The notes below the pieces were generated by a model that was not told the origin of the DNA, did no database searches, and saw only the letters and a list, made by a program, of their open reading frames with translations. From positions 1 to 64,000 of the forward strand of contig JAEWJI010000016.1 of the NCBI GenBank assembly GCA_023386645.1: a stretch of 64,000 nt of DNA, written 5' to 3'. Position 1 is the first letter of the stretch. Each line of letters opens with the position of its first letter. Below, in pieces: positions 14,399 to 22,752 of this stretch. Origin of the DNA: Pseudomonadota bacterium (GTDB taxonomy: Bacteria > Pseudomonadota > Alphaproteobacteria > Caulobacterales > Caulobacteraceae). A program made the position numbers and the translations under genes.

Positions 14399-16834
14399 TT
14401 ACCAGCGCGTGTCTCTCGCACCATAACCTGACCCGCCAAACGTGGCGAGGTTTAGGCGTATGAAGACGCCCTCCGAAGGACCGGACGGGCGCACGCGGGT
14501 GTTGTCGCGTCTGAAGCCGATCTCGAACCGGAAGCAGTCGTCGTCGAACAGCAGGCCGACTTCCGATCGGGTGATCAGGTCACGCTCCAGATCGGCGATG
14601 CCCGCGACCGTGACGCCCCAGTTGCCGTAGACGAACTGCTGGGCCGCCAGCTGGATGAACTCGTAATTCCGATTAAGCGGACCGTTGAGCGGGTTGGAGC
14701 GGTCGACGATGTAGCTGATGCTGGCCAGGTTGCGGCGGCCCCAACGGCCATCGATTGCGGCCTCGGCCCGACGGATGTCTCCTGAGCCGTCCACGGTGGC
14801 GTGGCCCCAGCCGCGGATTCGATCCGACGGCGAGAAAGTCCCTTGAACCACCCAGTCCGAGGTCTGAGAGGCCAGCCCGGTGGGATCGTAGAGGCGGCTC
14901 GCGTCGTCGGGGATGGGAGTGCGGAAGGCGTCGATCTCCGAGCCCCGCATGCTGCGCCCAACGAACAGGCTGGCGCTTCGGCCCTCACTCCAGGTGATGG
15001 TGGCCCGCCCACCGGCGGTGAAGCGGACGCCACCCTCCAACAGGTCGTAACCGGGAAAGCGGTCCGTTCGGAAAAGGCTGGTCTCGTCGAGCTCGAGGGT
15101 CTGGCTGTCCTCGATCGGGATCCGCACGTCCTGATCCGGCTGGTTCGAGACCGACAGCTGGGCCATCGGCTCGACGATTAGGTCGGCGCCGTTGGCGAGA
15201 TGGCGGATCAGCGGATAGCTGATGTCCACCCCGGCGGTGAGGCGACCTCGGGTCAAGGTCTCTTCCTTCGAGACGCCCATGAAGGGCGGCAGATCGGAGA
15301 TCGCATAGGCGTCCAGCCGGGCGTCCACGAACGGCTCCCACCGCACGCCCGAGGGCGAGATCATGACGCGTCGCCAGTCGAGGATCCCCGTGATCCGGCG
15401 GCTGTCGACGCCCCCCAACCCCGCCGTGGGGCCCGTGGGGATCAGCGCCTGCTGGAGCACGGGAGAGCCGACGAACGCGTCCCGGAACAGCGACACGGCC
15501 GATCCGCGTAGACGCAGCCGGCCGCCGAAGACCGGACCGTCCGGCTCCCATCGGGCATCGATCATGGGCGCGACGAGGGGCAGGGTGTCGTCGTCCTCGA
15601 AGATGTTGAGGGCCGGGGTGATCGGGTCGAACTGGGCGACCCGCAGGCTCTGGATCGAGAAGGCCGCCACAGATAGGTAGGAGCGGGCCTCCTGCCGTTC
15701 GGCGTAGATCTGGCTGATCAGGCGGCGGCGATCCCCGTAATAGAGACCGTTGTCCTGATAGGGATCCTGCACGTCGTACCGGTCGAACAGGGTCTTGTCG
15801 GAGGTGCGCTCGGCGGTGAAGCCCCAGCGCCAGGGACCGGCCGGGTCGAAGCGACCCCACGCCAGCAGGTAGCTGCGGTGCTCGCGGTCGCCGAACTTGA
15901 CGTTGCTTTCCGCCCTGCCGTCGCCGTCCAAGTCGAAGTCGCCGAAGTTGCGTTCGTAGGTGTAGCCGCCTCGCGCCACGACCGTGCCATCGATGAAGCG
16001 TCGACGCCACTGAACGTTCAGCAGGGGCGACACCTTGGTGTTGATCTGGGGGCTGACCAGCCAATCCTGGGAGGGTGACACGACGTGGAGGTAAGGGATC
16101 TCGACCGAGACGCCGCGCCCCTCGTCATAGTTGATCGACGGGATGAGGAAGCCGGACGCCCGCTCGACGGTCGGGTCGGGGTGGGCGAAGGCGGGCAACC
16201 ACAGGACCGGCACGCCGCCGACACGGAAGACGGCGTTGCGATAGAGGATCGCGCGCAGTTCCTCATCCTGAACGACCTTCTCGGCCTGGACCGAGATGCT
16301 GGGCTCCTTCGGATCGCCCTCGGCGTCACAGATGGGGCAGGGGGTGAACAGGGCGTAGTTCAGCTCGTTGACGTTCTCGGATCGCCGCACGGCCGTGGCG
16401 GCCATCAGGTTGGCGCCATTCGACAGACGGGTCGCGAAATCGACCGCCACGCCCGCCCTGAGGTCGGAGTCCAGCTCGATGCGGCTGGCGTAGACGACAT
16501 CCCCCCGCGGGCTCCGGAGTTCCGCCTCGCCCTCGGCGGTGGCGACGCCCGATGCCATGTCATAGGTCCAGCGCCGGGCCTGGAGCGTGTGCTCGCGGAA
16601 CCTGCCGAAGGCGCGCGACTCGATTCCCTCGGCCGTCAGAAGGTCGCCTTCGCGGGTGACGAGATCGGCGTCGATGAACACGGCCTCGGGCGCCAGACCG
16701 TCATCCTGGGCGGGCGGAGCGGGGGGCGTGGCCTGGGCGATCGCGGCGGGCGCCAGCAGCAAGGCGCAGACGGTCAGGGCCGCCCCGGCCAGAAGCCGGT
16801 CGCGCAAGCCTGGAAGCCGCCGATCACCCTGCAT
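14399..16834 (-). CDS. lptD: LPS-assembly protein LptD
   Basis: LptD is the outer-membrane beta-barrel that, with LptE, inserts lipopolysaccharide into the outer leaflet. The 811-aa precursor has a signal peptide (residues 1 to about 34, ending AAIAQA). An OstA/LptA-like N-terminal domain (VFIDADLVTREGDLLTAEG) follows, and then a long barrel ending in aromatic/charged strands and a terminal Trp. The Cys pair in FTPCPICDAEG fits the conserved N-terminal cysteines. It lies 40 bases downstream of lptG and upstream of surA. The whole order lptF-lptG-lptD-surA groups transport and folding functions for the same route. Confidence 0.95.
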   Translation of the reverse strand: MQGDRRLPGLRDRLLAGAALTVCALLLAPAAIAQATPPAPPAQDDGLAPEAVFIDADLVTREGDLLTAEGIESRAFGRFREHTLQARRWTYDMASGVATAEGEAELRSPRGDVVYASRIELDSDLRAGVAVDFATRLSNGANLMAATAVRRSENVNELNYALFTPCPICDAEGDPKEPSISVQAEKVVQDEELRAILYRNAVFRVGGVPVLWLPAFAHPDPTVERASGFLIPSINYDEGRGVSVEIPYLHVVSPSQDWLVSPQINTKVSPLLNVQWRRRFIDGTVVARGGYTYERNFGDFDLDGDGRAESNVKFGDREHRSYLLAWGRFDPAGPWRWGFTAERTSDKTLFDRYDVQDPYQDNGLYYGDRRRLISQIYAERQEARSYLSVAAFSIQSLRVAQFDPITPALNIFEDDDTLPLVAPMIDARWEPDGPVFGGRLRLRGSAVSLFRDAFVGSPVLQQALIPTGPTAGLGGVDSRRITGILDWRRVMISPSGVRWEPFVDARLDAYAISDLPPFMGVSKEETLTRGRLTAGVDISYPLIRHLANGADLIVEPMAQLSVSNQPDQDVRIPIEDSQTLELDETSLFRTDRFPGYDLLEGGVRFTAGGRATITWSEGRSASLFVGRSMRGSEIDAFRTPIPDDASRLYDPTGLASQTSDWVVQGTFSPSDRIRGWGHATVDGSGDIRRAEAAIDGRWGRRNLASISYIVDRSNPLNGPLNRNYEFIQLAAQQFVYGNWGVTVAGIADLERDLITRSEVGLLFDDDCFRFEIGFRRDNTRVRPSGPSEGVFIRLNLATFGGSGYGARDTRW

Positions 16835-16874
16835 GCGCCACTCGTGGTCCGTGCCCTCTGGAGGAAGGCCGCGC

Positions 16875-18011
16875 TTACCCGTCTTCGGTATAGAACAGCA
16901 AGGTGAAGGCTGCGAGGGCGGCGAGAACCGGAGGCAGCCAGGCCGCCAGGAAGGGCGGCGTCACCTCGGCCGAACCCATGGCCGCCGAGAACTGGTTCAC
17001 GAAGAAGAAGGCGAACCCCAGCACCACGGCCGCGACAGCCATCCGCGCCAGGTCTCCGAGCCGCATCAGCCTGAGTGAGAAAGCCGCCGCCAGGATGGCC
17101 ATGGCCGCGAACACCAGGGGCGTGGCCAGCAACTGCTGGAGCCGCAGCCGGTAGGCGGTGGACGAGAAGCCCGCCGCCTCGATCCGCCGGATCTGGCCGG
17201 GCAGGGACCAGAAGGGCGTGGACTGCGGCCGGGCAAACCGTTCGAACGCCTCCTCGTCGGCCAGGGTCGAAGGCAGCGCCAGGGTGGCGTAGCGCACCGC
17301 CCGCTGTGCGGTCCGGGCCCCAACCGCGTCGACCAACCGCCAGCTCCCGGCCGAAAGCCGAGCTTCGGACGCGTCGATGCGTTCGGTGAACCGCCGACGC
17401 CCTTCGGGGTCGGTCGTGTAGATGAAGAAGGTCACGTCCAGCAGGCGCGCGCGGGCGCGGTCCTGTCGGCCCGCCCGGATGACCATCTGGCGGGCCTGAT
17501 CGCCTTCACGCAGCCAGATGGTCTCCTGACGACCGGCCCCAGGGGCGGCGCCGGAGATGCGCGCCCGCTCGCGCTGGAACAGGCCGTCGGCGGACGCGGC
17601 CGCGGGCCCGAGCGCCGTGACCGTGGCGATCCCGAGCACGAAGGCCAGTCCTGCGGCCGGCAGCACGAAGCGCCAGGCCGACATCCCCGCCGCGCGCATG
17701 GCCACGAGCTCACTGCGCCGGTTAAGCCCGACATAGGCGCCGAGCGTGCCGAACAGGAAAACGAAGGGCAGCAGCTGGACGATGACCTGGGGCGACTTCA
17801 GCAGCATCAGGCCGAAGATGCGGGCGCCTGACAGTTCCGCGTCCTGACCCAGGCCGCGTGAGATCTCCACGAAGTCGATCAGCATGACCAGGGCGGAGAT
17901 CACCCCGAGCGCCACCGCGAGGGCCCGCGCCTGCTGGATCAGCACATAGCGTTCGATCCGGCCCAGCCGCAGCCGCGCCAGCGCCGCCGACAGGCCGATG
18001 GGCCGGCTCAC
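16875..18011 (-). CDS. lptG: LPS export permease LptG
   Basis: LptG is one of the two permeases of the LptB2FG transporter that extracts LPS from the inner membrane. I place the start at the GTG at 18011, which overlaps the lptF stop (GTGA); the frame continues to 18395 only through lptF antiframe sequence without family character. The product is 378 aa. It has an N-terminal helix pair (LAVALGVISALVMLIDFVEI), a periplasmic jelly-roll domain in the middle and a C-terminal group of three helices. ELVAMRAAGMSAWRF is the coupling-helix region. Next downstream is lptD. Confidence 0.93.
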   Translation of the reverse strand: MSRPIGLSAALARLRLGRIERYVLIQQARALAVALGVISALVMLIDFVEISRGLGQDAELSGARIFGLMLLKSPQVIVQLLPFVFLFGTLGAYVGLNRRSELVAMRAAGMSAWRFVLPAAGLAFVLGIATVTALGPAAASADGLFQRERARISGAAPGAGRQETIWLREGDQARQMVIRAGRQDRARARLLDVTFFIYTTDPEGRRRFTERIDASEARLSAGSWRLVDAVGARTAQRAVRYATLALPSTLADEEAFERFARPQSTPFWSLPGQIRRIEAAGFSSTAYRLRLQQLLATPLVFAAMAILAAAFSLRLMRLGDLARMAVAAVVLGFAFFFVNQFSAAMGSAEVTPPFLAAWLPPVLAALAAFTLLFYTEDG

Positions 18012-19135
18012 GCGAACCTCGCCTTCAGCCTGGCCAGGCCAGGTCGGCGGCTCCTGCGCGGTTTCAGTGCGCGGAAGAGGACGCGGAGCGCGATGGCGGT
18101 GGCGACGACCGGCAGGAGGTACTGCAACAGGTTCAGCCACGGGTTCCAGGCGCTGGCGGCCATGAGCCCGTATCCGAGGATGCGGACGAACAGGAAGGCG
18201 CCGGCCGCTCGCGCGATCCTTAGCCCATAGCCCGTCCGGCTGAACGCCCCCCCCATCAGGGCGGCCAGGGCCATCGCCATGGCGGCGATCGCGTAGAGAG
18301 GGCCGGACAGTCTGGCGTGAGCCTCGGCCGCCAGCTCCCCGCGCGAGTTGCGTTCCAGGCTGCGGGCGTCGGGGGCCAGAAGGTCGGTGAGCCACAGGTC
18401 GGACGGCTTCAGCCGGATCGTCTCGCTGGTCGTGGTGAACTGGCCCAGCGGGAAGGAATAGTGATTGAAGGTGAACTGGTTCAGCACGCCGCTGGAGGAA
18501 TATTCCTGAGCTGAGCCGCCGGTCATGTTTAGAACGGGCTGGCCGTCGACGCGGCCGAACCGGGCTTCCTCGGCGTCCCAGGTGGTCACCTTGTCGCCGC
18601 GCTGCAGATAGACGAACAGGTTCTTCAGAAGGCCGTTCTGCTCGATCTGCTGGACATAGACCGTCAGGCCGTTCGGGCCCTGGACGAAGCGGCCTTCCTC
18701 GACCAGCAGGGCCGCGAGATCGGTGCGGATGGCGAAGGCCTGGGCGCGCGCCGTCTGCTGAGCCCAGGGCACCAGGACGAGGTTGATGATCAGGGTGGCG
18801 AGGGCGACGATTCCCGCGAGCTTCATCGCCGGCGCGATCACCTGCCAGCGGGCCATGCCGGCCGCGAACATGGCGGTCAGCTCCTGTTCGCGCTGAAGCC
18901 GGGTCAGGGCGACCATGGCCCCAACGAACAGGCCGATTGGCAGGATGACGGCAAGAAGCTGGGGCAAGGCCAGCAGGGTCAGCTTGACCATGACCCAGAC
19001 GCTCTGGCCGCGTTCCACGATGACTTCGAGCTGATCAAGGCTTTGGCTCAGCAGCCCGATTCCCGCCAGCGCGCCGCAGGCCGCCGCGACGGGCAGCGCC
19101 AGCTGGCGAAAAAGGTAGCTCTGAATCAGAGTCAT
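18008..19135 (-). CDS. lptF: LPS export permease LptF
   Basis: LptF pairs with LptG in the LPS extraction ABC transporter. The start at 19135 gives MTLIQSYLFRQLALPV, the family N-terminus. Helices are at about residues 15-35, 60-80 and 100-120, with a group of three near the C-terminus. The cytoplasmic coupling segment REQELTAMFAAGMARWQVI is clear, and the middle domain is periplasmic. The length is 375 aa. It is the first gene of the six-gene operon and is divergent from pepA across 153 bases. Confidence 0.93.
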   Translation of the reverse strand: MTLIQSYLFRQLALPVAAACGALAGIGLLSQSLDQLEVIVERGQSVWVMVKLTLLALPQLLAVILPIGLFVGAMVALTRLQREQELTAMFAAGMARWQVIAPAMKLAGIVALATLIINLVLVPWAQQTARAQAFAIRTDLAALLVEEGRFVQGPNGLTVYVQQIEQNGLLKNLFVYLQRGDKVTTWDAEEARFGRVDGQPVLNMTGGSAQEYSSSGVLNQFTFNHYSFPLGQFTTTSETIRLKPSDLWLTDLLAPDARSLERNSRGELAAEAHARLSGPLYAIAAMAMALAALMGGAFSRTGYGLRIARAAGAFLFVRILGYGLMAASAWNPWLNLLQYLLPVVATAIALRVLFRALKPRRSRRPGLARLKARFA

Positions 19136-19288
19136 GCGGTTTTGCGGGCGGCCATCGTCCCGGGTCGGTTGCAGCCCGGCCTGTTGCGGCGCATGTAATA
19201 CACAACCCGGCGCCGAAGCCACAGTCGCGCGACCGTTGCCACATCACCTACAGATCGGGGCAAGGAACCCCGGCCGGAGCCCTAGTTC

Positions 19289-20761
19289 ATGCAAATTCAG
19301 TTCGTCGCCTCGGCCGGTCCCGCCGAAGTTCTTGCGGTCTTCGTCGGTGAGGGACGCGTGTTTCAGGGCGGGGGCTCGGCCCTGGACGCCGCCGCCGGCG
19401 GGGCCTTGGCGCGGGCCATGTCGGCCAGCCGGTTCAAGGGCGGTCGCAACTCCACCCTGCTGGTGGCCGCTCCGTCGGGAGTGGAGGCCGCGACCATCGT
19501 CCTGACCGGCGCCGGAGAGGCGCTGGACGACCTGGGAATCGAAGCCGCGGCCGCGGCCGCCTATCACGCGGTGAAGCTCTCGGGGGCCAAGGCGCTGACC
19601 ATCGACGCCGCCCATCTGACGCCCGAACAGGCGGCCCGGGCTGGCTTCGCCGTGCGTCTGGCGGCCTATCGGTTCGACAAGTATCTGACCAAGCAGAAGC
19701 CGGAGAAGCTCCCCTCCATCGAGACGGTGAAGGTGGTGAGCCGCGATCCGTCCCTGTCCGAGACCGCGTTCGAGCCGCTGTCGGCGGTGGCCGACGCCGT
19801 GATCTTCTCGCGCGACCTGGTCGCTGAGCCCGCCAACGTCCTCCATCCCGAAGAATTCGCCCGGCGCGTCAAGGCGCTAGAGAAGATTGGCCTGAAGGTC
19901 GAAATCTTGGGTGAGAAGGAGATGGAGAAGCTGGGCATGCGTACGCTGCTTGCCGTGGGCCAGGGCAGCCGGCGCGAGAGCCAGCTCGCGGTGATCCAGT
20001 GGAACGGCGCGGCCGACAAGGATGCGCAGCCGATCGCCTTCGTCGGCAAGGGTGTTTGCTTCGACACCGGCGGCATCTCCATCAAGCCCGCTGAGGGCAT
20101 GGAGGACATGAAGTGGGACATGGGCGGAGCCGCCGCCGTGGCTGGGCTGATGCACGCCCTGGCGGGCCGCAAGGCCAAGGTGAATGCTGTCGGCGTGCTG
20201 GGCCTGGTCGAGAACATGCCCGACGGCAACGCCCAGCGCCCCGGCGACATCGTGGTCTCGATGTCGGGCCAGACGGTCGAGGTATTGAACACCGACGCCG
20301 AGGGCCGCCTCGTGCTGGCCGACGCCCTCTGGTACACCCAGGAGCGGTTCAAGCCGAAGTTCATGATCGACCTGGCGACCCTGACGGGCGCCATGATCAT
20401 CTCGCTGGGTCTGGAATACGCCGGCGTCTTCTCGAACGACGACACGGTGGCCGATGCGATCGTCGAGGCCGCGCCCAAGGTCGGCGACTACGTCTGGCGC
20501 ATGCCGCTGCCGGCCCAGTACGAGCGCCACATCGACAGCCCGATCGCGGATGTGAAGAACATGGGCAACGGTCGAGCGGGAGGCTCGATCACGGCGGCCC
20601 TGTTCCTGCAGCGGTTCGTGAATGGCGTGCCGTGGGCGCACATCGACATCGCGCCGGTGGCCTGGGTGAAGGACTCCAAGAACCCGACCGTGCCGGACGG
20701 CGCCGTGGGCTGGGGCGTTCGCCTCCTCGATCGCATGGTCGCCGACCGTTACGAGGCCTAA
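19289..20761 (+). CDS. pepA: Leucyl aminopeptidase
   Basis: PepA is a cytoplasmic, hexameric two-metal M17 aminopeptidase. Metal and catalytic motifs are visible: GKGVCFDTGGISIKP, MKWDMGGAA and the signature NTDAEGRLVLADAL. The N-terminal domain is shorter and more Ala-rich, as usual in alphaproteobacteria. The length of 490 aa is normal. A perfect 10-bp hairpin lies 9 bases after its stop. pepA is usually followed by holC, as here, but a gene on the other strand separates them. Confidence 0.96.
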   Translation: MQIQFVASAGPAEVLAVFVGEGRVFQGGGSALDAAAGGALARAMSASRFKGGRNSTLLVAAPSGVEAATIVLTGAGEALDDLGIEAAAAAAYHAVKLSGAKALTIDAAHLTPEQAARAGFAVRLAAYRFDKYLTKQKPEKLPSIETVKVVSRDPSLSETAFEPLSAVADAVIFSRDLVAEPANVLHPEEFARRVKALEKIGLKVEILGEKEMEKLGMRTLLAVGQGSRRESQLAVIQWNGAADKDAQPIAFVGKGVCFDTGGISIKPAEGMEDMKWDMGGAAAVAGLMHALAGRKAKVNAVGVLGLVENMPDGNAQRPGDIVVSMSGQTVEVLNTDAEGRLVLADALWYTQERFKPKFMIDLATLTGAMIISLGLEYAGVFSNDDTVADAIVEAAPKVGDYVWRMPLPAQYERHIDSPIADVKNMGNGRAGGSITAALFLQRFVNGVPWAHIDIAPVAWVKDSKNPTVPDGAVGWGVRLLDRMVADRYEA

Positions 20762-20769
20762 GACGGGTA

Positions 20770-20792
20770 GGGCGGAGCCAGCGGCTCCGCCC
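20770..20792. terminator. Hairpin after pepA
   Basis: GGGCGGAGCC and its exact complement flank a 3-base loop between the convergent pepA and 20802-21266 genes. CTTCTC follows on the plus strand. It probably terminates both genes, though without a long U tract. Confidence 0.65.
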
Positions 20793-20801
20793 CTTCTCAG
20801 C

Positions 20802-21266
20802 CTATTGGCTGCTGACTTCGGAAACGTGCAGACGCGCGGGCTGGCTGACGCCCGAGCGATAGGTGCCGATCCAGATCTCGTAGCGGCCAGTCATCGGGGT
20901 GTTGAAGCGGATCGCCGGGTTCGAGCCGTTCACACCGCCGTCGTCGTTGCAGTACCAGCGGCCATCGGGGGCGTTCACGACCAGGGTCGTATCGGCGCTG
21001 GAGTCCACCGATAAAATGAGGGGAAGGGAACCGGCGGAGTAGTTCAGGCGCACATCCGGGGCGTTGGTGATGAAGCCCGTGCAGCTGCCCCCGATGCCCG
21101 ACGCCGCCAGGCTGCCGCCGGCTCGCAGCGAAACCACCCGGGGGTCCGACGTGAACCCGCTCGACAAGCTCATCGTCCCATAGTTGGGCGTGGCGCTGGT
21201 GTCCTGGGCGACCGCTGGTGCGGCCAGGGCCATCGCGGCCAGAAGAGTGGCGATCGATGCACGCAT
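20802..21266 (-). CDS. Secreted protein with a PPC-like beta domain
   Basis: The 154-aa product has a signal peptide (residues 1 to about 20, MRASIATLLAAMALAAPAVA). The body resembles bacterial pre-peptidase C-terminal (PPC) beta-sandwich domains: LILSVDSSADTTLVVNAPDG, then WYCNDDGG and GRYEIWIGTY. Two Cys (in GSCTGF and WYCNDD) may form a disulfide. No protease domain is attached, so it is a stand-alone secreted or periplasmic binding-type domain. It is inserted on the opposite strand between pepA and holC, which are usually adjacent. The start at 21266 is preferred over the upstream frame because it gives the signal peptide directly. Confidence 0.7.
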   Translation of the reverse strand: MRASIATLLAAMALAAPAVAQDTSATPNYGTMSLSSGFTSDPRVVSLRAGGSLAASGIGGSCTGFITNAPDVRLNYSAGSLPLILSVDSSADTTLVVNAPDGRWYCNDDGGVNGSNPAIRFNTPMTGRYEIWIGTYRSGVSQPARLHVSEVSSQ

Positions 21267-21354
21267 GTCGTTGGCTTCCTCGTTTGCAGGTCTGCATGCT
21301 ACGGCCACAGCGGGGCCCGGTCCTACTGACGGCGGCTGACGAAACGGGATCCGG

Positions 21355-21807
21355 ATGGTCGGCGAAATCTGGTTCTATCACCTGGAACGCTCCTCGCTTG
21401 AGACGGTCCTTCCGGCCCTGCTGGAGCGGACGATGGGGCGTGGTTGGCGCGCTCTGGTCCGCGCCGACGACGACGACCTGCTTAAGCGGCTGGACGACCA
21501 TCTCTGGACCTATCGGCCCGACTCTTTCCTGGCTCACGGGCGCGCCGATGAGCCGCACGCGGCCGAACAGCCTGTCGTTCTGACGCGGGCGCGAGAGAAC
21601 CCGAATGGCGCTCAGGCGCTGTTCATCGTCGATGGGGCTGACTTGGCCGTAAGCGAGGAGTTCGAGCGATGCTTCATTCTGTTCGACGGCAACGACGAGA
21701 TGGCCCTGGCGGCTGCGCGGGACCGCTGGAAGACGCTCAAGGCGGACGGCGGCGAGCTTCAGTACTGGAAGCAGGATGGCGAGGGGCGCTGGGCGCGGGC
21801 GGCCTGA
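21355..21807 (+). CDS. holC: DNA polymerase III subunit chi
   Basis: HolC links the clamp-loader complex to single-stranded DNA binding protein at the replication fork. The 150-aa sequence has the family layout: IWFYHLERSSLETVLPALLE, then LDDHLWTYRPDSFLAHG and a central LTRARENPNGAQALFIVDGA, with FDGNDEMALAAARDRWK near the C-terminus. Its last 140 bases overlap, in another frame, the only standard start codon of the lipoprotein gene that follows. This suggests coupled translation or a non-standard start for that gene. Confidence 0.93.
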   Translation: MVGEIWFYHLERSSLETVLPALLERTMGRGWRALVRADDDDLLKRLDDHLWTYRPDSFLAHGRADEPHAAEQPVVLTRARENPNGAQALFIVDGADLAVSEEFERCFILFDGNDEMALAAARDRWKTLKADGGELQYWKQDGEGRWARAA

Positions 21808-22118
21808 TCCTGGCGCTCAGCGCGTGTTCGACAGGGACGAGCAGCGCTCAGCCGCCGGCGCCTGTCGCCGTGGAACTGGCGGAAGAGAACCAGCCAGTGG
21901 GCTCTCGCATGCCGTCATCCGAGGCCGACCTCTGCAAGGCCTCGCAGTTCCAGTACCTAGTGGGGCGTCCACGCACGGAAATTCCCGTGCCGGTCGAAGT
22001 GGTGAACCGCCGTGTCGCATGCACCACCTGTCCGGTGACGGAGGACTACTCCGCCTATCGGCTCAATATTTTCTACAACGCTGAGACCGAGCTCGTGGAG
22101 ACCGTGAGATGCGGATGA
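21669..22118 (+). CDS. I78-like Cys-motif lipoprotein, copy 1
   Basis: This is the first of three tandem paralogs. After a hydrophobic stretch and lipobox (LILALSAC), the mature part has LCKASQFQYLVGR, then CTTCPVTEDY, RLNIFY and a terminal RCG. The spacing matches the peptidase-inhibitor I78 pattern (C...VG...T-D-Y...RLN...CG), except that the usual PG turn is replaced by a CxxC. The start is unclear. The only ATG/GTG/TTG in frame before the lipobox is at 21669, deep inside holC, and gives a long n-region. A CTG at 21765 would give a normal signal peptide. It overlaps copy 2 by a few bases. Confidence 0.65.
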   Translation: MLHSVRRQRRDGPGGCAGPLEDAQGGRRRASVLEAGWRGALGAGGLILALSACSTGTSSAQPPAPVAVELAEENQPVGSRMPSSEADLCKASQFQYLVGRPRTEIPVPVEVVNRRVACTTCPVTEDYSAYRLNIFYNAETELVETVRCG

Positions 22119-22432
22119 TGCCGAACACCTTTCACTTTGCGGCGACGGGCCTGGCGCCGGTCCTGATGAGCCTGGCGCTCGCCGCCTGCTCGACGACGGG
22201 CCGTGACGCACCCGTACCGGACGGAAGCGATGACGCGCCTGGGCAATGCCGCGCGTCAGCCTATGAGAGCTACGTGGGCCGCAACCGCAGCGAACTGCCG
22301 GCCAAGCCTGCGGGGGAGACGTGGAGGGTGACGTGCTCAACCTGCCCGGTGACCCTGGATTACAATCCCAGCCGCCTGAACATCATCTTCGACTCCGCGA
22401 CCGGCGTGATCCGGGAAGTCAAATGCGGCTGA
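22109..22432 (+). CDS. I78-like Cys-motif lipoprotein, copy 2
   Basis: This is a 107-aa predicted lipoprotein with lipobox SLALAAC. The mature domain has QCRASAYESYVGRNRSELP, WRVTCSTCPVTLDY, SRLNIIFD and the terminal KCG. It shares with copies 1 and 3 four cysteines besides the lipobox Cys. The start codon is nested in the last codons of copy 1: the bases that encode Cys-Gly-stop there are read here as Met-Arg-Met. Alternative ATGs at 22115 or 22118 would also work. The product should be anchored in the periplasm or outer membrane. An inhibitor role is known for I78 proteins in general but is only inferred here. Confidence 0.75.
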   Translation: MRMMPNTFHFAATGLAPVLMSLALAACSTTGRDAPVPDGSDDAPGQCRASAYESYVGRNRSELPAKPAGETWRVTCSTCPVTLDYNPSRLNIIFDSATGVIREVKCG

Positions 22433-22689
22433 TCCTGCCCGTACTTGCCTGTCTTGCGGTCGCGGCCTGTGCGCCTGTGCCGGCGCCCGTCGATGAGCCG
22501 CGTCGGTGCGACGCCGAAGACGCCAGCTCCCTGATAGGATCGCACGTCGGCGCAGTGACCTTCCACCCCGACGCCAACGTGCGCATCGTGTGTACGACCT
22601 GTGCGACGACCCGCGACTATCGGCCCGATCGTCTGAACGTACGGTTCGACGAGGCTACCGGGATCATTCGCAGCGTCGACTGCGGCTGA
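22423..22689 (+). CDS. I78-like Cys-motif lipoprotein, copy 3
   Basis: This 88-aa predicted lipoprotein begins MRLILPVLACLAVAAC, so the lipid-bearing Cys is about residue 16. The mature domain has RRCDAEDASSLIG, VRIVCTTCATTRDYRPDRL, then NVRFDEATGII and the terminal DCG. It is the copy closest to ordinary I78 sequences in the DYRPDRLNV stretch but keeps the CTTC. The ATG at 22423 lies in the Lys-Cys-Gly-stop codons of copy 2, the same nesting as between copies 1 and 2. A short gap of 63 bases leads to a membrane protein gene. Confidence 0.75.
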   Translation: MRLILPVLACLAVAACAPVPAPVDEPRRCDAEDASSLIGSHVGAVTFHPDANVRIVCTTCATTRDYRPDRLNVRFDEATGIIRSVDCG

Positions 22690-22726
22690 AGAACGGGGTT
22701 CGCTATCGGTCGCGGCTAAGCTAGAC

Positions 22727-22748
22727 TTCTCCCGCGATGTCGGGAGGG
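22727..22748 (+). promoter_or_regulatory. Hairpin covering the ribosome-binding site of 22753-23157
   Basis: CTCCCG (22729-22734) pairs with CGGGAG (22741-22746), with two more G-U pairs outside. The right arm is the Shine-Dalgarno (GGGAGG) five bases before the ATG, so folding would hide it. Confidence 0.45.
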
Positions 22749-22752
22749 AATC

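Noticed and set aside
12957..14426. A 489-codon open frame antisense to surA
   Set aside because: It is antisense to a clear SurA gene and has no recognisable domain.
18012..18395. N-terminal extension of the lptG frame
   Set aside because: The extra 128 residues are Arg/Pro-rich antiframe of lptF; the GTG overlapping the lptF stop begins the family sequence.
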